From Aerolutibacter ruishenii (GTDB lineage Bacteria > Pseudomonadota > Gammaproteobacteria > Xanthomonadales > Xanthomonadaceae): a DNA stretch of 64,000 nucleotides. Made by a program: the position numbers and the translations under genes. Shown here piece after piece: positions 17,884-27,576 of this stretch; the stretch's first letter is position 1, and the number at the start of each line of letters is the position of its first letter. The stretch spans positions 1-64,000 of the forward strand of contig NZ_VLKP01000011.1 in assembly GCF_007830115.1 (NCBI RefSeq), read 5' to 3'. Below the pieces are notes generated by a model that did not search any database, was not told the origin of the DNA, and worked only from the letters and a program-made list of their open reading frames with translations.

Positions 17884-19047
17884 TCAGGCAGCCTCGTCCA
17901 GGAAAAGGTTGACCACGTCGTTGGTGAACCGACGGCCCAACTCGGTCGGCGACACCACATCGTCCTTGCGCTCGAGCCACCCCGCGCGGCATGCCTTGTC
18001 CAACCGGCTGGCGACATGCGCAGGATCCAGCCCCGTTCGCGCAGCGAACTCCGACAGGGCAAACCCTTCCACCAGCCGCAGGGCGTTGAGCATGTACTCG
18101 AAGGGACGCCTCTCCACGTCGACCCGTTCGTCGCCGCCGATCGCCGAGGCCGTACCCGCGTGTGCCATGTAGGTGGCCGGGTGCTTGTGCTTCCAGCGAC
18201 GCAGGATGGCCTGTTCGCTGCCCAGGGTGAGCTTGCCGTGCGCGCCAGCGCCGATGCCCAGGTAATCGCCGTAACGCCAGTAGTTGAGGTTGTGGTCGCA
18301 GCGCTTTCCCGGCCGCGCGTAGGCGCTCACTTCGTACTGCGCGTATCCGGCATCGGCCAGCAGGGTCTGGCAATGCTCCTGCATGTCCCAACTGGCGTCG
18401 TCATCGGGGATGCCGGCGGGCGGTCGCGCCGCGAACACCGTGTTCGGCTCCAGCGTCAGCTGGTAGTGCGAGACGTGCGTGGGCTGCAACGCGAACGCGC
18501 GTTGCAGGTCGTGCCCGGCCATCGCAAGGGTCTGCCCGGGCAGGGCGTACATCAGGTCCAGGTTGATGTTGTCGAAGCCGGCGTCCTGCGCCAGCTTGAC
18601 CGCGGCCTCGGCCTCTGCGCTGTCGTGGATGCGTCCCAGGCGCTGCAGGCAGCCGTCGTCGAAGCTCTGCACGCCGAAGCTGAGCCGGTTGATGCCGGCG
18701 GCGCGGTAGCCTTCGAAGCGGCCATGCTCGGCGGTGCCTGGATTGGTCTCCAGCGTGATCTCGCAGCCCGGCGCGAAGCGCAGGCGCGCACTGGCGCCCT
18801 GCAGGAAGCGGTCGATGGCCTCGGGCGGCATCAGGCTGGGCGTGCCGCCGCCGAAGAACACGGTGCGCACGTTGCGGCCCCATACCAGCGGCAGGTCGTG
18901 GTCCAGGTCGGCCAGCAGCGCATCCACGTAGGCCTCGAAAGGCGGTTCGCCGCGCCGTTCGTGCGAGTTGAAATCGCAATACGGACATTTGCGCACGCAC
19001 CAGGGAACGTGCACGTACAGGGACAGCGGCGGGGTGGTCAGCGTCAT
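17884..19047 (-). CDS. hemW: Radical SAM protein HemW (heme chaperone)
   Basis: A 387-residue radical-SAM protein with the CxxxCxxC iron-sulfur motif at C17, C21 and C24 (CVRKCPYCDF), followed by GGGTPSL and the HemN-type C-terminal domain. HemW binds and inserts heme; it lacks the extra N-terminal features of true HemN coproporphyrinogen oxidase and is often misnamed as such. It is last in a probable rph-rdgB-hemW run on the minus strand, 41 bases after rdgB. A minus-strand GACAAT (19059-19054) ends 6 bases before the ATG and could give a leaderless transcript, but it is a weak box. Confidence 0.94.
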   Translation of the reverse strand: MTLTTPPLSLYVHVPWCVRKCPYCDFNSHERRGEPPFEAYVDALLADLDHDLPLVWGRNVRTVFFGGGTPSLMPPEAIDRFLQGASARLRFAPGCEITLETNPGTAEHGRFEGYRAAGINRLSFGVQSFDDGCLQRLGRIHDSAEAEAAVKLAQDAGFDNINLDLMYALPGQTLAMAGHDLQRAFALQPTHVSHYQLTLEPNTVFAARPPAGIPDDDASWDMQEHCQTLLADAGYAQYEVSAYARPGKRCDHNLNYWRYGDYLGIGAGAHGKLTLGSEQAILRRWKHKHPATYMAHAGTASAIGGDERVDVERRPFEYMLNALRLVEGFALSEFAARTGLDPAHVASRLDKACRAGWLERKDDVVSPTELGRRFTNDVVNLFLDEAA

Positions 19048-19088
19048 CGGCGTATTGTCCCACCGCGGCGCGAGCGCTGCGGGGCGGA

Positions 19089-19706
19089 TCAGCGTGCGTG
19101 CAGCGGATCGTTCAGCGACAATGCCTGCAGCCGGGCCTTCAGTTGCGCCAGGGCCTGCCCGCGGTGACTGATGCGGTTCTTGCTGGCGGGGGCGAGTTCG
19201 GCGGCCGTCTGTCCCGATCCGGGGTCGAGGAATACCGGGTCATAGCCGAAGCCCCCCGCGCCGCGCCGGGCCGGCAGCACCAAGCCCTCCCAGCGGCCCT
19301 CCACCACCAGCGGTTGAGGGTCGTCGGCCTGGCGCAGCAGCACCAGCACGGCAATGAAGTGCGCGGTGCGGGCCGCTTCGGGCATGCCGTTCATCGCGGC
19401 CAGCAGCTTGTCGATGTTGGCTTCCGCATCGGCCTGCACCCCCGCATAGCGCGCCGAGTACAGGCCGGGGGCGCCGCCCAGCGCATCCACGCACAGCCCG
19501 GAGTCGTCGGCCAACGCAGGCAGGCCGGTCACTCGTGCCGCGTGGCGCGCCTTGATCAACGCGTTCTCGAGGAAGGTCAGGCCGGTTTCGGGTACGTCTT
19601 CGACCCCTAGGCTCGATTGGGACACCAGGGTGAAGCCGGATTCGCCGAGGATGGCGTTGAGTTCGGCGAGCTTGCCGGCGTTGCCTGAGGCCAGGACCAG
19701 TTTCAT
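19089..19706 (-). CDS. rdgB: dITP/XTP pyrophosphatase (RdgB/HAM1)
   Basis: A 205-residue housecleaning enzyme that hydrolyses ITP, dITP and XTP to monophosphates, keeping deaminated purines out of nucleic acids. The N-terminal SGNAGKLAEL (7-16) is the nucleotide-binding signature. The ALADDSGL motif (D67, D68) holds the catalytic base, and GLYSARYAG follows at 81-89. The C-terminal FGYDPVF and SHRGQAL motifs are also present. It lies 82 bases downstream of rph, the order found in many proteobacteria. Confidence 0.96.
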   Translation of the reverse strand: MKLVLASGNAGKLAELNAILGESGFTLVSQSSLGVEDVPETGLTFLENALIKARHAARVTGLPALADDSGLCVDALGGAPGLYSARYAGVQADAEANIDKLLAAMNGMPEAARTAHFIAVLVLLRQADDPQPLVVEGRWEGLVLPARRGAGGFGYDPVFLDPGSGQTAAELAPASKNRISHRGQALAQLKARLQALSLNDPLHAR

Positions 19707-19788
19707 GGCGTTGCGGTCACGTGCAGGGCGGTGGCGCCAAGGGAGGGCCCGGGCGGGATCATCCGCGCCAGGATCGCAGGAAGGCGCG

Positions 19789-20532
19789 TCAGCCGGCCAA
19801 TGCTTCGCGCTGCAACGCGACCAGCCGGGCGATGCCGATTTCCGCGAGGGCGGTCATCGCGTGCAACTCCTCGCGGCGGAAAGCGTGGCCCTCGGCCGTG
19901 CCCTGTACCTCGATGAAGCCGCCGCCGTCGTTCATCACCACGTTCATGTCGGTATCGCAGTCGCTGTCCTCGGCGTAGTCCAGGTCCAGCACCGGCACGC
20001 CGCGGTAGATGCCCACCGACACCGCCGCGACCGCGCCGAACACCGGGTCGCGGCTGATTTCCCGGCGCGCCTGCAGCCAGCGCACCGCATCGACCAGCGC
20101 CACGTAGGCACCGGTGATCGCCGCAGTACGCGTTCCGCCATCGGCCTGCAGCACGTCGCAGTCCAGAGTGATGGTGCGCTCGCCGAGCACCTTTCGATCC
20201 ACGCAGGCGCGCAGCGAGCGGCCGATCAGGCGCTGGATCTCCAGCGTGCGTCCGCCCTGCTTGCCGCGCGCGGCCTCGCGGTCGCTGCGGGTGTTGGTGG
20301 CGCGCGGCAGCATGCCGTACTCGGCGGTCACCCAGCCTTCGCCCTTGCCGCGCAGGAATGCCGGCGCCTTGTTCTCCACGCTGGCGGTGCACAGCACCCG
20401 CGTGTCACCAAAGCTGACCAGCACCGACCCTTCGGCATGGCGCGTGTAGCCGCGCTCGATCCGCACCTCGCGCAACTGGTCGGCGGCACGGCCGCTGGGG
20501 CGGGAAAAGCCTTGCGGCAGGGAGCTGGTCAT
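19789..20532 (-). CDS. rph: Ribonuclease PH
   Basis: A 247-residue phosphorolytic 3'-5' exoribonuclease that trims tRNA 3' ends. The motifs are complete: [22 protein letters not shown] near the N-terminus, the [16 protein letters not shown] loop, and the GTAEGHAF phosphate-binding region near the C-terminus. ATG 20532 starts [15 protein letters not shown] as in relatives; an in-frame start at 20571 adds 13 residues. The gene is divergent from yicC across 77 bases, where a minus-strand TAAACT (20567-20562) could be the -10 box. Confidence 0.96.
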   Translation of the reverse strand: MTSSLPQGFSRPSGRAADQLREVRIERGYTRHAEGSVLVSFGDTRVLCTASVENKAPAFLRGKGEGWVTAEYGMLPRATNTRSDREAARGKQGGRTLEIQRLIGRSLRACVDRKVLGERTITLDCDVLQADGGTRTAAITGAYVALVDAVRWLQARREISRDPVFGAVAAVSVGIYRGVPVLDLDYAEDSDCDTDMNVVMNDGGGFIEVQGTAEGHAFRREELHAMTALAEIGIARLVALQREALAG

Positions 20533-20609
20533 CAGTGCGATTACCGGGTTTGGGGCCGGCGAGTTTACCATTCGCCCCTTGCCGGCCCGCTTCCGGACAG
20601 GACTGACGC

Positions 20610-21470
20610 ATGATCCGCAGCATGACCGCCTTCGCCAGCGGCGAACGCGACACCGAATGGGGCGCGCTCTCGTGCGAGTTGCGCTCGGTCAACCACCGTT
20701 TCCTCGAAGTGGGCGTGCGCCTGCACGACGAATTGCGCGCAATGGAGCCGGCCCTGCGCGAGCGCATCGGCGCCCGCGTCGCGCGCGGCAAGCTGGACCT
20801 GACCCTGCGCCTGCGCGCGCCTGAGGGCGAAGCCGAGCTGCAGGTCAACCCGACCCGGATCCGCGAACTGTCGGACCTGGCGGTGGACCTGTCCGCGCGC
20901 TTCCCCGCGCTGAAGACCGAATTCACCCAGTTGTTGCAGTTCCCTGGCGTGCTCCAGGCCAAGGCCACCGACCCGGCGGCGCTTCAGGCTGAAGCATTGG
21001 CGCTGCTGGACGCCGTGCTGGATGAGTTCATCGCCGCACGTGAGCGCGAAGGCGCCAAGCTGGCCGCGGTCATCACCGAGCGCGTGGACGGCATCGCCGC
21101 CATCGCGGTCGAGGTTCGCGAGCTGATGCCTGCCATCCGTGCCGGACAGCGCGCGAAACTCGAGGCGCGCCTGTCCGACCTGGCGCAGCCCGCCGACCCC
21201 GGTCGGCTGGAGCAGGAGCTGGTGATGTGGCTGCAGAAACTTGACGTGGAAGAGGAGCTCGATCGCCTCAACGCCCACGTCGGCGAAGCACGCCGGGTAC
21301 TCAAGCTCAAGGAAGCAGTCGGCCGTCGGCTCGACTTCCTGCTGCAGGAATTCAACCGCGAGGCGAACACCCTGGGCTCCAAGTCGGTGGATGCCCGCAC
21401 CTCGGCCGCGGCCATCGAGCTCAAGGTCCTGATCGACCAGGTCCGCGAACAGATCCAGAACATCGAATGA
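20610..21470 (+). CDS. yicC: YicC family endoribonuclease
   Basis: A 286-residue protein with the YicC_N domain at the start ([27 protein letters not shown]) and the DUF1732 C-terminal domain ([20 protein letters not shown] near 250-275). E. coli YicC is reported to be an endoribonuclease involved in sRNA turnover. An AGGA sits 8-10 bases before the ATG. The last codons overlap gmk by 4 bases, so the pair is coupled. Divergent rph is another RNase, so this locus is enriched in RNA-processing genes. Confidence 0.93.
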   Translation: MIRSMTAFASGERDTEWGALSCELRSVNHRFLEVGVRLHDELRAMEPALRERIGARVARGKLDLTLRLRAPEGEAELQVNPTRIRELSDLAVDLSARFPALKTEFTQLLQFPGVLQAKATDPAALQAEALALLDAVLDEFIAAREREGAKLAAVITERVDGIAAIAVEVRELMPAIRAGQRAKLEARLSDLAQPADPGRLEQELVMWLQKLDVEEELDRLNAHVGEARRVLKLKEAVGRRLDFLLQEFNREANTLGSKSVDARTSAAAIELKVLIDQVREQIQNIE

Positions 21471-22087
21471 CCATGCGCGGAACCCTGTTCATCGTCGCGG
21501 CGCCTTCGGGTGCGGGCAAGTCGAGCATCGTCAATGCGGTGCTCGCGCGCGACCCCAACATCGCCCTGTCGATCTCGTTCACCTCGCGCCAGCCGCGGCC
21601 AGGCGAGCGCCACGCCGAGCACTACCACTTCGTCCGCAAGGACGAGTTCGAAAGCATGGTCGCGGCCGGCGACTTCTTCGAGCACGCCCTGGTGCACGGC
21701 GACTGGAAGGGCACGGCGCGCCAGTCGGTGGAGCCGCAACTCAACGCCGGCAAGGACGTGCTGCTGGAGATCGACTGGCAGGGCGCGCGGCAGGTACGCG
21801 ACAAGGTGCCGGGGGCGATCAGCGTGTTCATCCTGCCGCCCTCGCGCGAGGCGCTGGAGCAGCGCATGCGCGACCGCGGGCAGGACTCCGATGCGGTGAT
21901 CCTGCAGCGCCTGGCGGCCGCGCGCGAGGAGATGTCGCACTACGGCGAATTCGACTACGTGATCGTCAACGAGCACTTCGCGGTGGCGGTGGACGAGATG
22001 TGCTCGGTGTTCACCGCCAGCCGCCTTCGCCGCGAACAGCAGGTGGCGCGCCACGGGCGGTTGATCACGGCGTTGCTGGCGGACTGA
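21467..22087 (+). CDS. gmk: Guanylate kinase
   Basis: A 206-residue kinase phosphorylating GMP to GDP with ATP. The P-loop is APSGAGKSS at 12-20. The GMP-binding region has SRQPRPGE and the HYHFV block, and LLEIDWQGARQVR follows. The ATG at 21467 overlaps the yicC stop; a second ATG two codons later is an alternative. gmk, rpoZ and spoT stand together here as in E. coli. Confidence 0.97.
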   Translation: MTMRGTLFIVAAPSGAGKSSIVNAVLARDPNIALSISFTSRQPRPGERHAEHYHFVRKDEFESMVAAGDFFEHALVHGDWKGTARQSVEPQLNAGKDVLLEIDWQGARQVRDKVPGAISVFILPPSREALEQRMRDRGQDSDAVILQRLAAAREEMSHYGEFDYVIVNEHFAVAVDEMCSVFTASRLRREQQVARHGRLITALLAD

Positions 22088-22226
22088 GCGGCGCGGGCGG
22101 CTCCCGGTAAGGGGGGCTGCGTAGCGTGCCCTTGCGCCAATCCTCCCCCGGGTGGTGGCATTCCGCGGCGCCGGAGGCCAGCAGCGGAGCCTTCTCGCGG
22201 ATGGAAAACGCTTTTGAAACAATGAC

Positions 22227-22256
22227 TTGCTGTGATGCGCCCAAGCCCGGTATAAT
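22227..22256 (+). promoter_or_regulatory. Sigma-70 promoter of rpoZ
   Basis: TTGCTG (22227-22232) and a perfect TATAAT (22251-22256) with an 18-base spacer lie 51 bases before rpoZ. Apart from this, 22088-22306 shows no gene. Confidence 0.75.
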
Positions 22257-22306
22257 CTCCGGTCCCACCGAGTCTGTATGGACGGCCCACGGCCGCCAGG
22301 AGCCCC

Positions 22307-22606
22307 ATGGCCCGCATCACCGTTGAAGATTGCCTGGAAGTGGTCAACAACCGCTTCGAACTCGTCATGATGGCCGCCAAGCGTGCCCGCCAGCTGGCCA
22401 ACGGCGTCGAGCCGCAGCTGGACAACAGCGAGTCCAATGACAAGCCGACCGTCCTTGCCCTGCGCGAGATCGCCGCGCGTCGCATCGACCCCGAATACAT
22501 CGACGCGGTGGAAAAGGCCGAGCGCGAGCGCAAGGAGCGCGAGGCGCTGGAGTGGGCCGCCGCCGAAGTCGTGGCCGACGACGACATGTCCAAGGGCGAC
22601 GACTGA
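22307..22606 (+). CDS. rpoZ: RNA polymerase omega subunit
   Basis: A 99-residue omega subunit that helps assemble beta-prime into RNA polymerase. The N-terminal block ([20 protein letters not shown]) and the RARQLANG...[13 protein letters not shown] core are diagnostic. The C-terminus is an acidic tail. It has its own consensus promoter and is followed by a terminator before spoT, so it looks monocistronic here. Confidence 0.97.
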   Translation: MARITVEDCLEVVNNRFELVMMAAKRARQLANGVEPQLDNSESNDKPTVLALREIAARRIDPEYIDAVEKAERERKEREALEWAAAEVVADDDMSKGDD

Positions 22607-22645
22607 GATACCTGCCGCGCGCCCCTGGCGCGTGCATCGGACGCA

Positions 22646-22675
22646 ACGGCCCCGCCTTGGCGGGGCCGTGTCGTT
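22646..22675 (+). terminator. Intrinsic terminator after rpoZ
   Basis: ACGGCCCCGCC (22646-22656) is the reverse complement of 22659-22669, giving a very stable GC hairpin followed by GTCGTTT. It separates rpoZ from spoT. Confidence 0.75.
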
Positions 22676-22694
22676 TCCGCTGTTCAGCCGCGCG

Positions 22695-22723
22695 TTGCCG
22701 CACCGCGCCGCGCCGCGTAGATT
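22695..22723 (+). promoter_or_regulatory. Sigma-70 promoter giving a near-leaderless spoT mRNA
   Basis: TTGCCG (22695-22700), 17-base spacer, TAGATT (22718-22723). The start codon A at 22730 lies 7 bases after the -10 box, exactly where transcription should begin. No ribosome binding site precedes the ATG. Confidence 0.65.
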
Positions 22724-22729
22724 GCCTGT

Positions 22730-24910
22730 ATGAACCCTCGCGAGACCGCCGTGCACCCAGCCCCGGCGCCTGCGTCCGACGACGCGGGCGTGCCGGACTA
22801 CGTGCGCGACCTCGAGCGGGTTGCCACGTACCTGCCGCCGGAACAGCTGCGCCTGCTGCGTCGCGCCTGGGCGGTCGGTGCGGCCGCACACGCGGGGCAG
22901 ACCCGCAAGTCCGGCGAGCCGTACATCACCCATCCGGTGGCGGTGGCCCAGGTGTTGGCCGAGCAGGGACTGGATGTCGAGACCCTGGTGGCGGCGATCC
23001 TGCACGATACCCTCGAGGACACCCCGCTGGACTATGACGGCCTGGTCGCCGAATTCGGCGACACCGTCGCCGAGCTGGTGGATGGCGTCACCAAGCTGGA
23101 CAAGCTGCAGTTCCGCGACCGCCAGGAAGCAGCGGCAGAAAGCTTCCGCAAGATGCTGCTGGCCATGGCGCGCGACCTGCGCGTGATCCTCATCAAGCTG
23201 GCCGACCGCCTGCACAACATGCGCACGCTGGGCGCGCAGGGCACCGAGGCGCGACACCGCATCGCACGCGAGACGCTGGAGATCTACGCGCCCATCGCCC
23301 AGCGCCTGGGCATGAACCTGATCAAGGCCGAACTGCAGGACCTGGGGTTCCGTGCCCTGCATCCATGGCGGCATGCGGTGATCGAGAAGCGCATCCGCAC
23401 CCAGCCGGTGGTGCGGCGCGAGGCGCTGGTGCAGATCGAGGCCACGCTGGCGCAGCGACTGGCCAAGGAGAAGCTGGTCAACCGCCTGGTCAGTCGGGTC
23501 AAATCGCCGTGGAGCATCTACAGCAAGATGCGCGCCGAGCACAAGAACTTCGCCCAGGTGATGGACGTGTTCGGGTTCCGCATCGTGCTGCGCGGCGTGG
23601 CCGACTGCTACCACGCGCTGGGCGTGGTCCATGCGGCGTACAAACCGCTGGATGCCCGTTTCCGCGACTTCATCGCCATTCCGAAGGCCAACGGCTACCA
23701 GTCGCTGCACACCGTCCTGTTCGGTCCGTATGGGTCCCCCATCGAGGTGCAGATCCGCACCGAGGAGATGGACCTGGTCGCCGAACGGGGTATCGCCGCG
23801 CACTGGTCCTACAAGCAGGGTGGCGAAGGCTCGACGAGTGCGCAGAACCGAGCGCAGGACTGGATCACCGGCCTGGTGGAGGCGCAGCATGCCACCGGTT
23901 CGTCGCTGGAATTCCTCGAGAACGTCAAGGTCGACCTGTTCCCGGACGAGGTGTACCTGTTCACGCCGAAGGGCGACATCATGTCGTTGCCGCGCAATTC
24001 CACCGCGCTCGACTTCGCCTATGCCGTGCATACCGATGTCGGCAACCGCGCCGTTGCCGCGCGCGTGGACGGCAAGCTGGTGCCGCTGCGCAGCAGGTTG
24101 GCCAGCGGCCAGCGCGTGGAAATCATCACCGCCAAGTCGTCCGCACCCAAGCCACAGTGGCTGGAGTTCGTCGTCTCGGGCAAGGCCCGCACCTCGATCC
24201 GCCAGCAGCTCAAGCAACTGGAGCACGAGGATGCGGTGCAACTGGGCCACCGCATGCTGGACCGGGCGCTGGAGGTGCTGGAAACCTCGCTGGAGCGCGT
24301 GCCGGCGGTGCGCATGGATGCCTATCTGGCAGAGCAGCGCTACGCGCGGCTGGAGGCATTGCTGGCCGACATCGCCCTGGGCAACCGCATGCCCGTGCAG
24401 GTGGCCCAGGCGCTGGTGCGCACCGCGCCGGAAAAGCTCGGGCGCCGCGAGGTGCGCAAGCCCGCGGCGGAAGACCGGATCCTGATCACCGGCCGCGAGC
24501 GCGGCGTGATCAGTTTCGCCAACTGCTGCCAGCCCGTGCCCGGCGACGACGTCATGGGCTACCACACCGCGGGCAAGGGCATCGTCGTGCACCGCGTGGA
24601 ATGTCCCAACGTCGTCGAGTACCGCAAGTCGCCGGACCGCTGGGTGTCCATTGGCTGGGACCGGAAGGTCGAGGGCCACTTCGGCGCAGCGTTGAAGATC
24701 GAGGTGGACAACCGGCCCGGGGCGCTGGCGCAGGTGGCTGCGGCCATTGCCGAAGCCGACTCCAACATCGACCGTGTGGAGTACCTGGAGCGCGATACCA
24801 ACATGGCGGTGCTGCGTTTCGGCGTGGAGGTGCGCGACCGCCGCCACCTTGCCGATGTGATGCGACGCGTCCGCAGGCTGGGGGTGGTGCTGGGCGTCCA
24901 GCGCTTCTGA
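22730..24910 (+). CDS. spoT: Bifunctional (p)ppGpp synthetase/hydrolase
   Basis: A 726-residue RSH enzyme. The hydrolase HD domain is intact (H68 in [10 protein letters not shown]92-D93 in [11 protein letters not shown]). The synthetase domain carries FGFRIVLRG and the [19 protein letters not shown] block. The TGS domain ([14 protein letters not shown]), a zinc-finger/helical region ([13 protein letters not shown]) and a C-terminal ACT domain follow. This is the long SpoT/Rel layout with both activities plausible. It is the only RSH gene visible in the window. It appears to have its own promoter independent of rpoZ. Confidence 0.96.
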   Translation: MNPRETAVHPAPAPASDDAGVPDYVRDLERVATYLPPEQLRLLRRAWAVGAAAHAGQTRKSGEPYITHPVAVAQVLAEQGLDVETLVAAILHDTLEDTPLDYDGLVAEFGDTVAELVDGVTKLDKLQFRDRQEAAAESFRKMLLAMARDLRVILIKLADRLHNMRTLGAQGTEARHRIARETLEIYAPIAQRLGMNLIKAELQDLGFRALHPWRHAVIEKRIRTQPVVRREALVQIEATLAQRLAKEKLVNRLVSRVKSPWSIYSKMRAEHKNFAQVMDVFGFRIVLRGVADCYHALGVVHAAYKPLDARFRDFIAIPKANGYQSLHTVLFGPYGSPIEVQIRTEEMDLVAERGIAAHWSYKQGGEGSTSAQNRAQDWITGLVEAQHATGSSLEFLENVKVDLFPDEVYLFTPKGDIMSLPRNSTALDFAYAVHTDVGNRAVAARVDGKLVPLRSRLASGQRVEIITAKSSAPKPQWLEFVVSGKARTSIRQQLKQLEHEDAVQLGHRMLDRALEVLETSLERVPAVRMDAYLAEQRYARLEALLADIALGNRMPVQVAQALVRTAPEKLGRREVRKPAAEDRILITGRERGVISFANCCQPVPGDDVMGYHTAGKGIVVHRVECPNVVEYRKSPDRWVSIGWDRKVEGHFGAALKIEVDNRPGALAQVAAAIAEADSNIDRVEYLERDTNMAVLRFGVEVRDRRHLADVMRRVRRLGVVLGVQRF

Positions 24911-24990
24911 TCCGCAGCGCGGACCGGTGGGCCAGTCCGCTAGACTGGGGCATCGCTTCGCCATCCCGCATTGCTTCACAAGGAGCCCGC

Positions 24991-25374
24991 ATGTCCCGCC
25001 AGATCATCCACACCGACAAGGCCCCTGCCGCCATCGGCCCGTACTCGCAGGCCGTGCGTGCCGGCAACACCGTGTACCTGTCCGGGCAGATTCCACTGGA
25101 CCCGGCCACCGGGCTGGTGGTCGAAGGCGGCATCGACGCGCAGACGCGTCGCGCATTCGACAATCTCGTCGCCGTGTGTGAGGCCGCCGGCGGGTCGCTG
25201 GAAAAGATCGTGCGTCTTGGCCTGTACCTGACCGACCTGGGCGAGTTCGCAACGGTCAACGCGGTGATGGGCGAGTACTTCAATGCCCCCTTCCCCGCGC
25301 GCTCCACCATCGAAGTCTCCGGGCTGCCGCGCGGCGTGCTGTTCGAGGTCGATGCGGTGATGGTGCTGGACTGA
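24991..25374 (+). CDS. ridA: RidA family enamine/imine deaminase
   Basis: A 127-residue YjgF/YER057c/UK114 protein that hydrolyses reactive enamine/imine intermediates from threonine and serine dehydration. Signatures are [23 protein letters not shown] near the N-terminus and the C-terminal [18 protein letters not shown], which includes the catalytic arginine. An AAGGAG lies 8 bases before the ATG. The frame is open far upstream, but that is a shadow frame of spoT. recG starts 18 bases downstream. Confidence 0.95.
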   Translation: MSRQIIHTDKAPAAIGPYSQAVRAGNTVYLSGQIPLDPATGLVVEGGIDAQTRRAFDNLVAVCEAAGGSLEKIVRLGLYLTDLGEFATVNAVMGEYFNAPFPARSTIEVSGLPRGVLFEVDAVMVLD

Positions 25375-25392
25375 TCCTGCGCCACCCAGGGA

Positions 25393-27525
25393 ATGCCCCG
25401 CGCCCCCCGGCCTGCGCCCGCGCTCGCTGCCATCGGTGAAACGCCGTTGACGGCGTTGCCCGGTTGCGGGCCCAGGGTGGCGGAGAAACTGGCGGCACGT
25501 GGCCTGCAGTCGCTGCAGGACCTGTGGCTGCAGTTGCCGCGCCAGTACGAAGACCGCACCCGGCTGACGCCGATCGCCGCATTGCAGCCGGGCGTACCGG
25601 CGCAGGTGGAAGGGCGGGTGGAGGCCGTGGACCGCGGGTTCCGCTATCGGCCGATGTTGCGCGTCGCGCTGGACGATGGCTCGCGTGGCACCCTGGTGCT
25701 GCGGTTCTTTCATTTCCGCGCCGCCCAGGTGGCGCAGTTCCGGCCCGGTGTCCGCGTGCGCTGCTACGGCACCCCCCGGCCTGGCCAGCACGGCCTGGAG
25801 ATCGTCCATCCGAGCTACCGCATCATCGGCGAGGCCGACGACGCGCTGGGGGATTCGCTCGATCCGGTATACCCGGCCATCGAGGGCATCGGCCCCGCGA
25901 CCCTGCGCCGCCTGATCGGGCTGGCGCTGGACCGGTTGCCCGAGGTGGAGGCGCTGGAACTGCTGCCAGAACGGCTGCGCAGCGAACTGCGCTTGCCGAC
26001 GCTGCGCGAGGCACTGCTCACCGTGCATCGGCCGCCGCCCGGGGCCGACTTGCCCGCGCTGCTGGCCGGCACGCATCCGGCGCAGCGACGCCTGGCGCTG
26101 GAGGAACTGCTGGCGCACCACCTCAGCCTGCGTCGCCAGCGCATCGCCCAGCAGACGCATGCGGCCGTCGTGCTGCGCGACACGACGTTGGCGGCGCGCC
26201 TGCGCGAGTCGCTGCCATTTGCGCTGACCGGGGCGCAGCAGCGGGTATTTGCCGAGATCCGTGGCGACCTGGGCCGACCGTCACCCATGTTGCGGCTGGT
26301 GCAGGGCGATGTCGGCTCCGGCAAGACCGTCGTGGCCGCGATGGCCGCGGTGATGGCCGTCGCCGCGGGTCGGCAGGCCGCGCTGATGGCGCCGACCGAG
26401 TTGCTGGCCGAGCAGCACCTCGCCAACCTGCGTGGCTGGCTGCAGCCGCTGGGCGTCAACGTGGCGTGGTTGGCGGGCAAGGTCACCGGCCGCGCGCGCG
26501 CCAAGGTGCTGGAGACCGTGGCCGCCGGCGAGGCGCAGGTGGTGGTGGGCACGCATGCGCTGATGCAGGAGGGCGTGGTGTTCCGCGACCTGGCCCTGGC
26601 CATCGTCGACGAGCAGCATCGCTTTGGCGTGCACCAGCGCCTGGCATTGCGCGACAAGGGCGCCGGCGTGCTGGCCGACGGCGAGCGCGAGCGCATCCAC
26701 GTCGTGCCGCACCAGCTGGTGATGACCGCCACGCCGATCCCGCGCACGTTGGCGATGGCCGCCTATGCCGACCTGGATGTCTCCGCCATCGACGAGCTGC
26801 CGCCGGGCCGCACCCCCGTGCAGACCGTGGCGCTTGGCGCGGAGCGGCGCCCGGAACTGGTCGAACGCATCCGCATGGCCTGTGCCGAAGGTCGGCAGGC
26901 GTACTGGGTCTGCACGCTGATCGACGACAGCGACGAGGTCGTGGCGCAGGCCGCGCAGACCACGTACGAGGAGCTTGGCCGACAGTTGCCGGGGCTGCGC
27001 GTCGGCCTGGTGCATGGCCGCATGAAGGCGGCGGACAAGCAGGCCACCATGCTGGCGTTCAAGTGCGGCGAGATCGACCTGCTGGTGGCCACCACGGTCA
27101 TCGAAGTCGGCGTGGACGTGCCCAACGCCTCGTTGATGATCATCGAGAACGCCGAGCGGCTGGGGCTGGCGCAGTTGCACCAGCTGCGGGGCCGGGTGGG
27201 GCGGGGCAGTGCGGCCTCGCGCTGCGTGTTGCTGTACCAGTCGCCACTGTCGCAACTGGCCCGGCAGCGACTGGAAACCATGCGCGAAACCAACGACGGC
27301 TTCGTCATTGCCGAGAAGGACCTGGAGCTGCGCGGTCCCGGTGAGCTGCTGGGGACGCGCCAGACCGGCCTGGTCGCGTTCCGCGTGGCCGATCTGGTCC
27401 GCGACGCCGACCTGTTGCCGCGCGTGCAGCAACTCGCCGAGCGGTTGCTGGCCGAAGCGCCCGACACGGCCGAGCGCATCGTGGCGCGCTGGGTGGGCGG
27501 CGCAGCACGCTACGCGTCCGCCTAG
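25393..27525 (+). CDS. recG: ATP-dependent DNA helicase RecG
   Basis: A 710-residue branch-migration helicase acting on stalled forks and Holliday junctions. The N-terminal wedge/OB domain (about 1-260) starts with a helix-hairpin-helix-like LPGCGPRVAEKLAARG. The Walker A motif GDVGSGKT is at 305-312. The superfamily 2 DEQH box appears in VDEQHRFGVHQR, with TATPIPRTLAM (motif III), VGVDVPNAS (motif V) and QLHQLRGRVGRG (motif VI). The C-terminal TRG-type motif region follows. Length is slightly above that of E. coli RecG (693). Confidence 0.97.
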   Translation: MPRAPRPAPALAAIGETPLTALPGCGPRVAEKLAARGLQSLQDLWLQLPRQYEDRTRLTPIAALQPGVPAQVEGRVEAVDRGFRYRPMLRVALDDGSRGTLVLRFFHFRAAQVAQFRPGVRVRCYGTPRPGQHGLEIVHPSYRIIGEADDALGDSLDPVYPAIEGIGPATLRRLIGLALDRLPEVEALELLPERLRSELRLPTLREALLTVHRPPPGADLPALLAGTHPAQRRLALEELLAHHLSLRRQRIAQQTHAAVVLRDTTLAARLRESLPFALTGAQQRVFAEIRGDLGRPSPMLRLVQGDVGSGKTVVAAMAAVMAVAAGRQAALMAPTELLAEQHLANLRGWLQPLGVNVAWLAGKVTGRARAKVLETVAAGEAQVVVGTHALMQEGVVFRDLALAIVDEQHRFGVHQRLALRDKGAGVLADGERERIHVVPHQLVMTATPIPRTLAMAAYADLDVSAIDELPPGRTPVQTVALGAERRPELVERIRMACAEGRQAYWVCTLIDDSDEVVAQAAQTTYEELGRQLPGLRVGLVHGRMKAADKQATMLAFKCGEIDLLVATTVIEVGVDVPNASLMIIENAERLGLAQLHQLRGRVGRGSAASRCVLLYQSPLSQLARQRLETMRETNDGFVIAEKDLELRGPGELLGTRQTGLVAFRVADLVRDADLLPRVQQLAERLLAEAPDTAERIVARWVGGAARYASA

Positions 27526-27564
27526 CCGCGCCGAAGCGTTCGGGGCAGACGCGGTGGAAATGCG

Positions 27565-27570
27565 CATAAT
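27565..27570 (+). promoter_or_regulatory. -10 box consistent with a leaderless nucleoside hydrolase mRNA
   Basis: CATAAT ends 6 bases before the ATG at 27577, the same spacing as for spoT. There is no clear -35 and no ribosome binding site. Confidence 0.45.
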
Positions 27571-27576
27571 CGCCCC

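Noticed and set aside
20984-24979. 1331-codon open frame on the minus strand
   Set aside because: It lies antisense to yicC, gmk, rpoZ and spoT, all confidently identified. Long antisense frames are expected at this GC content.
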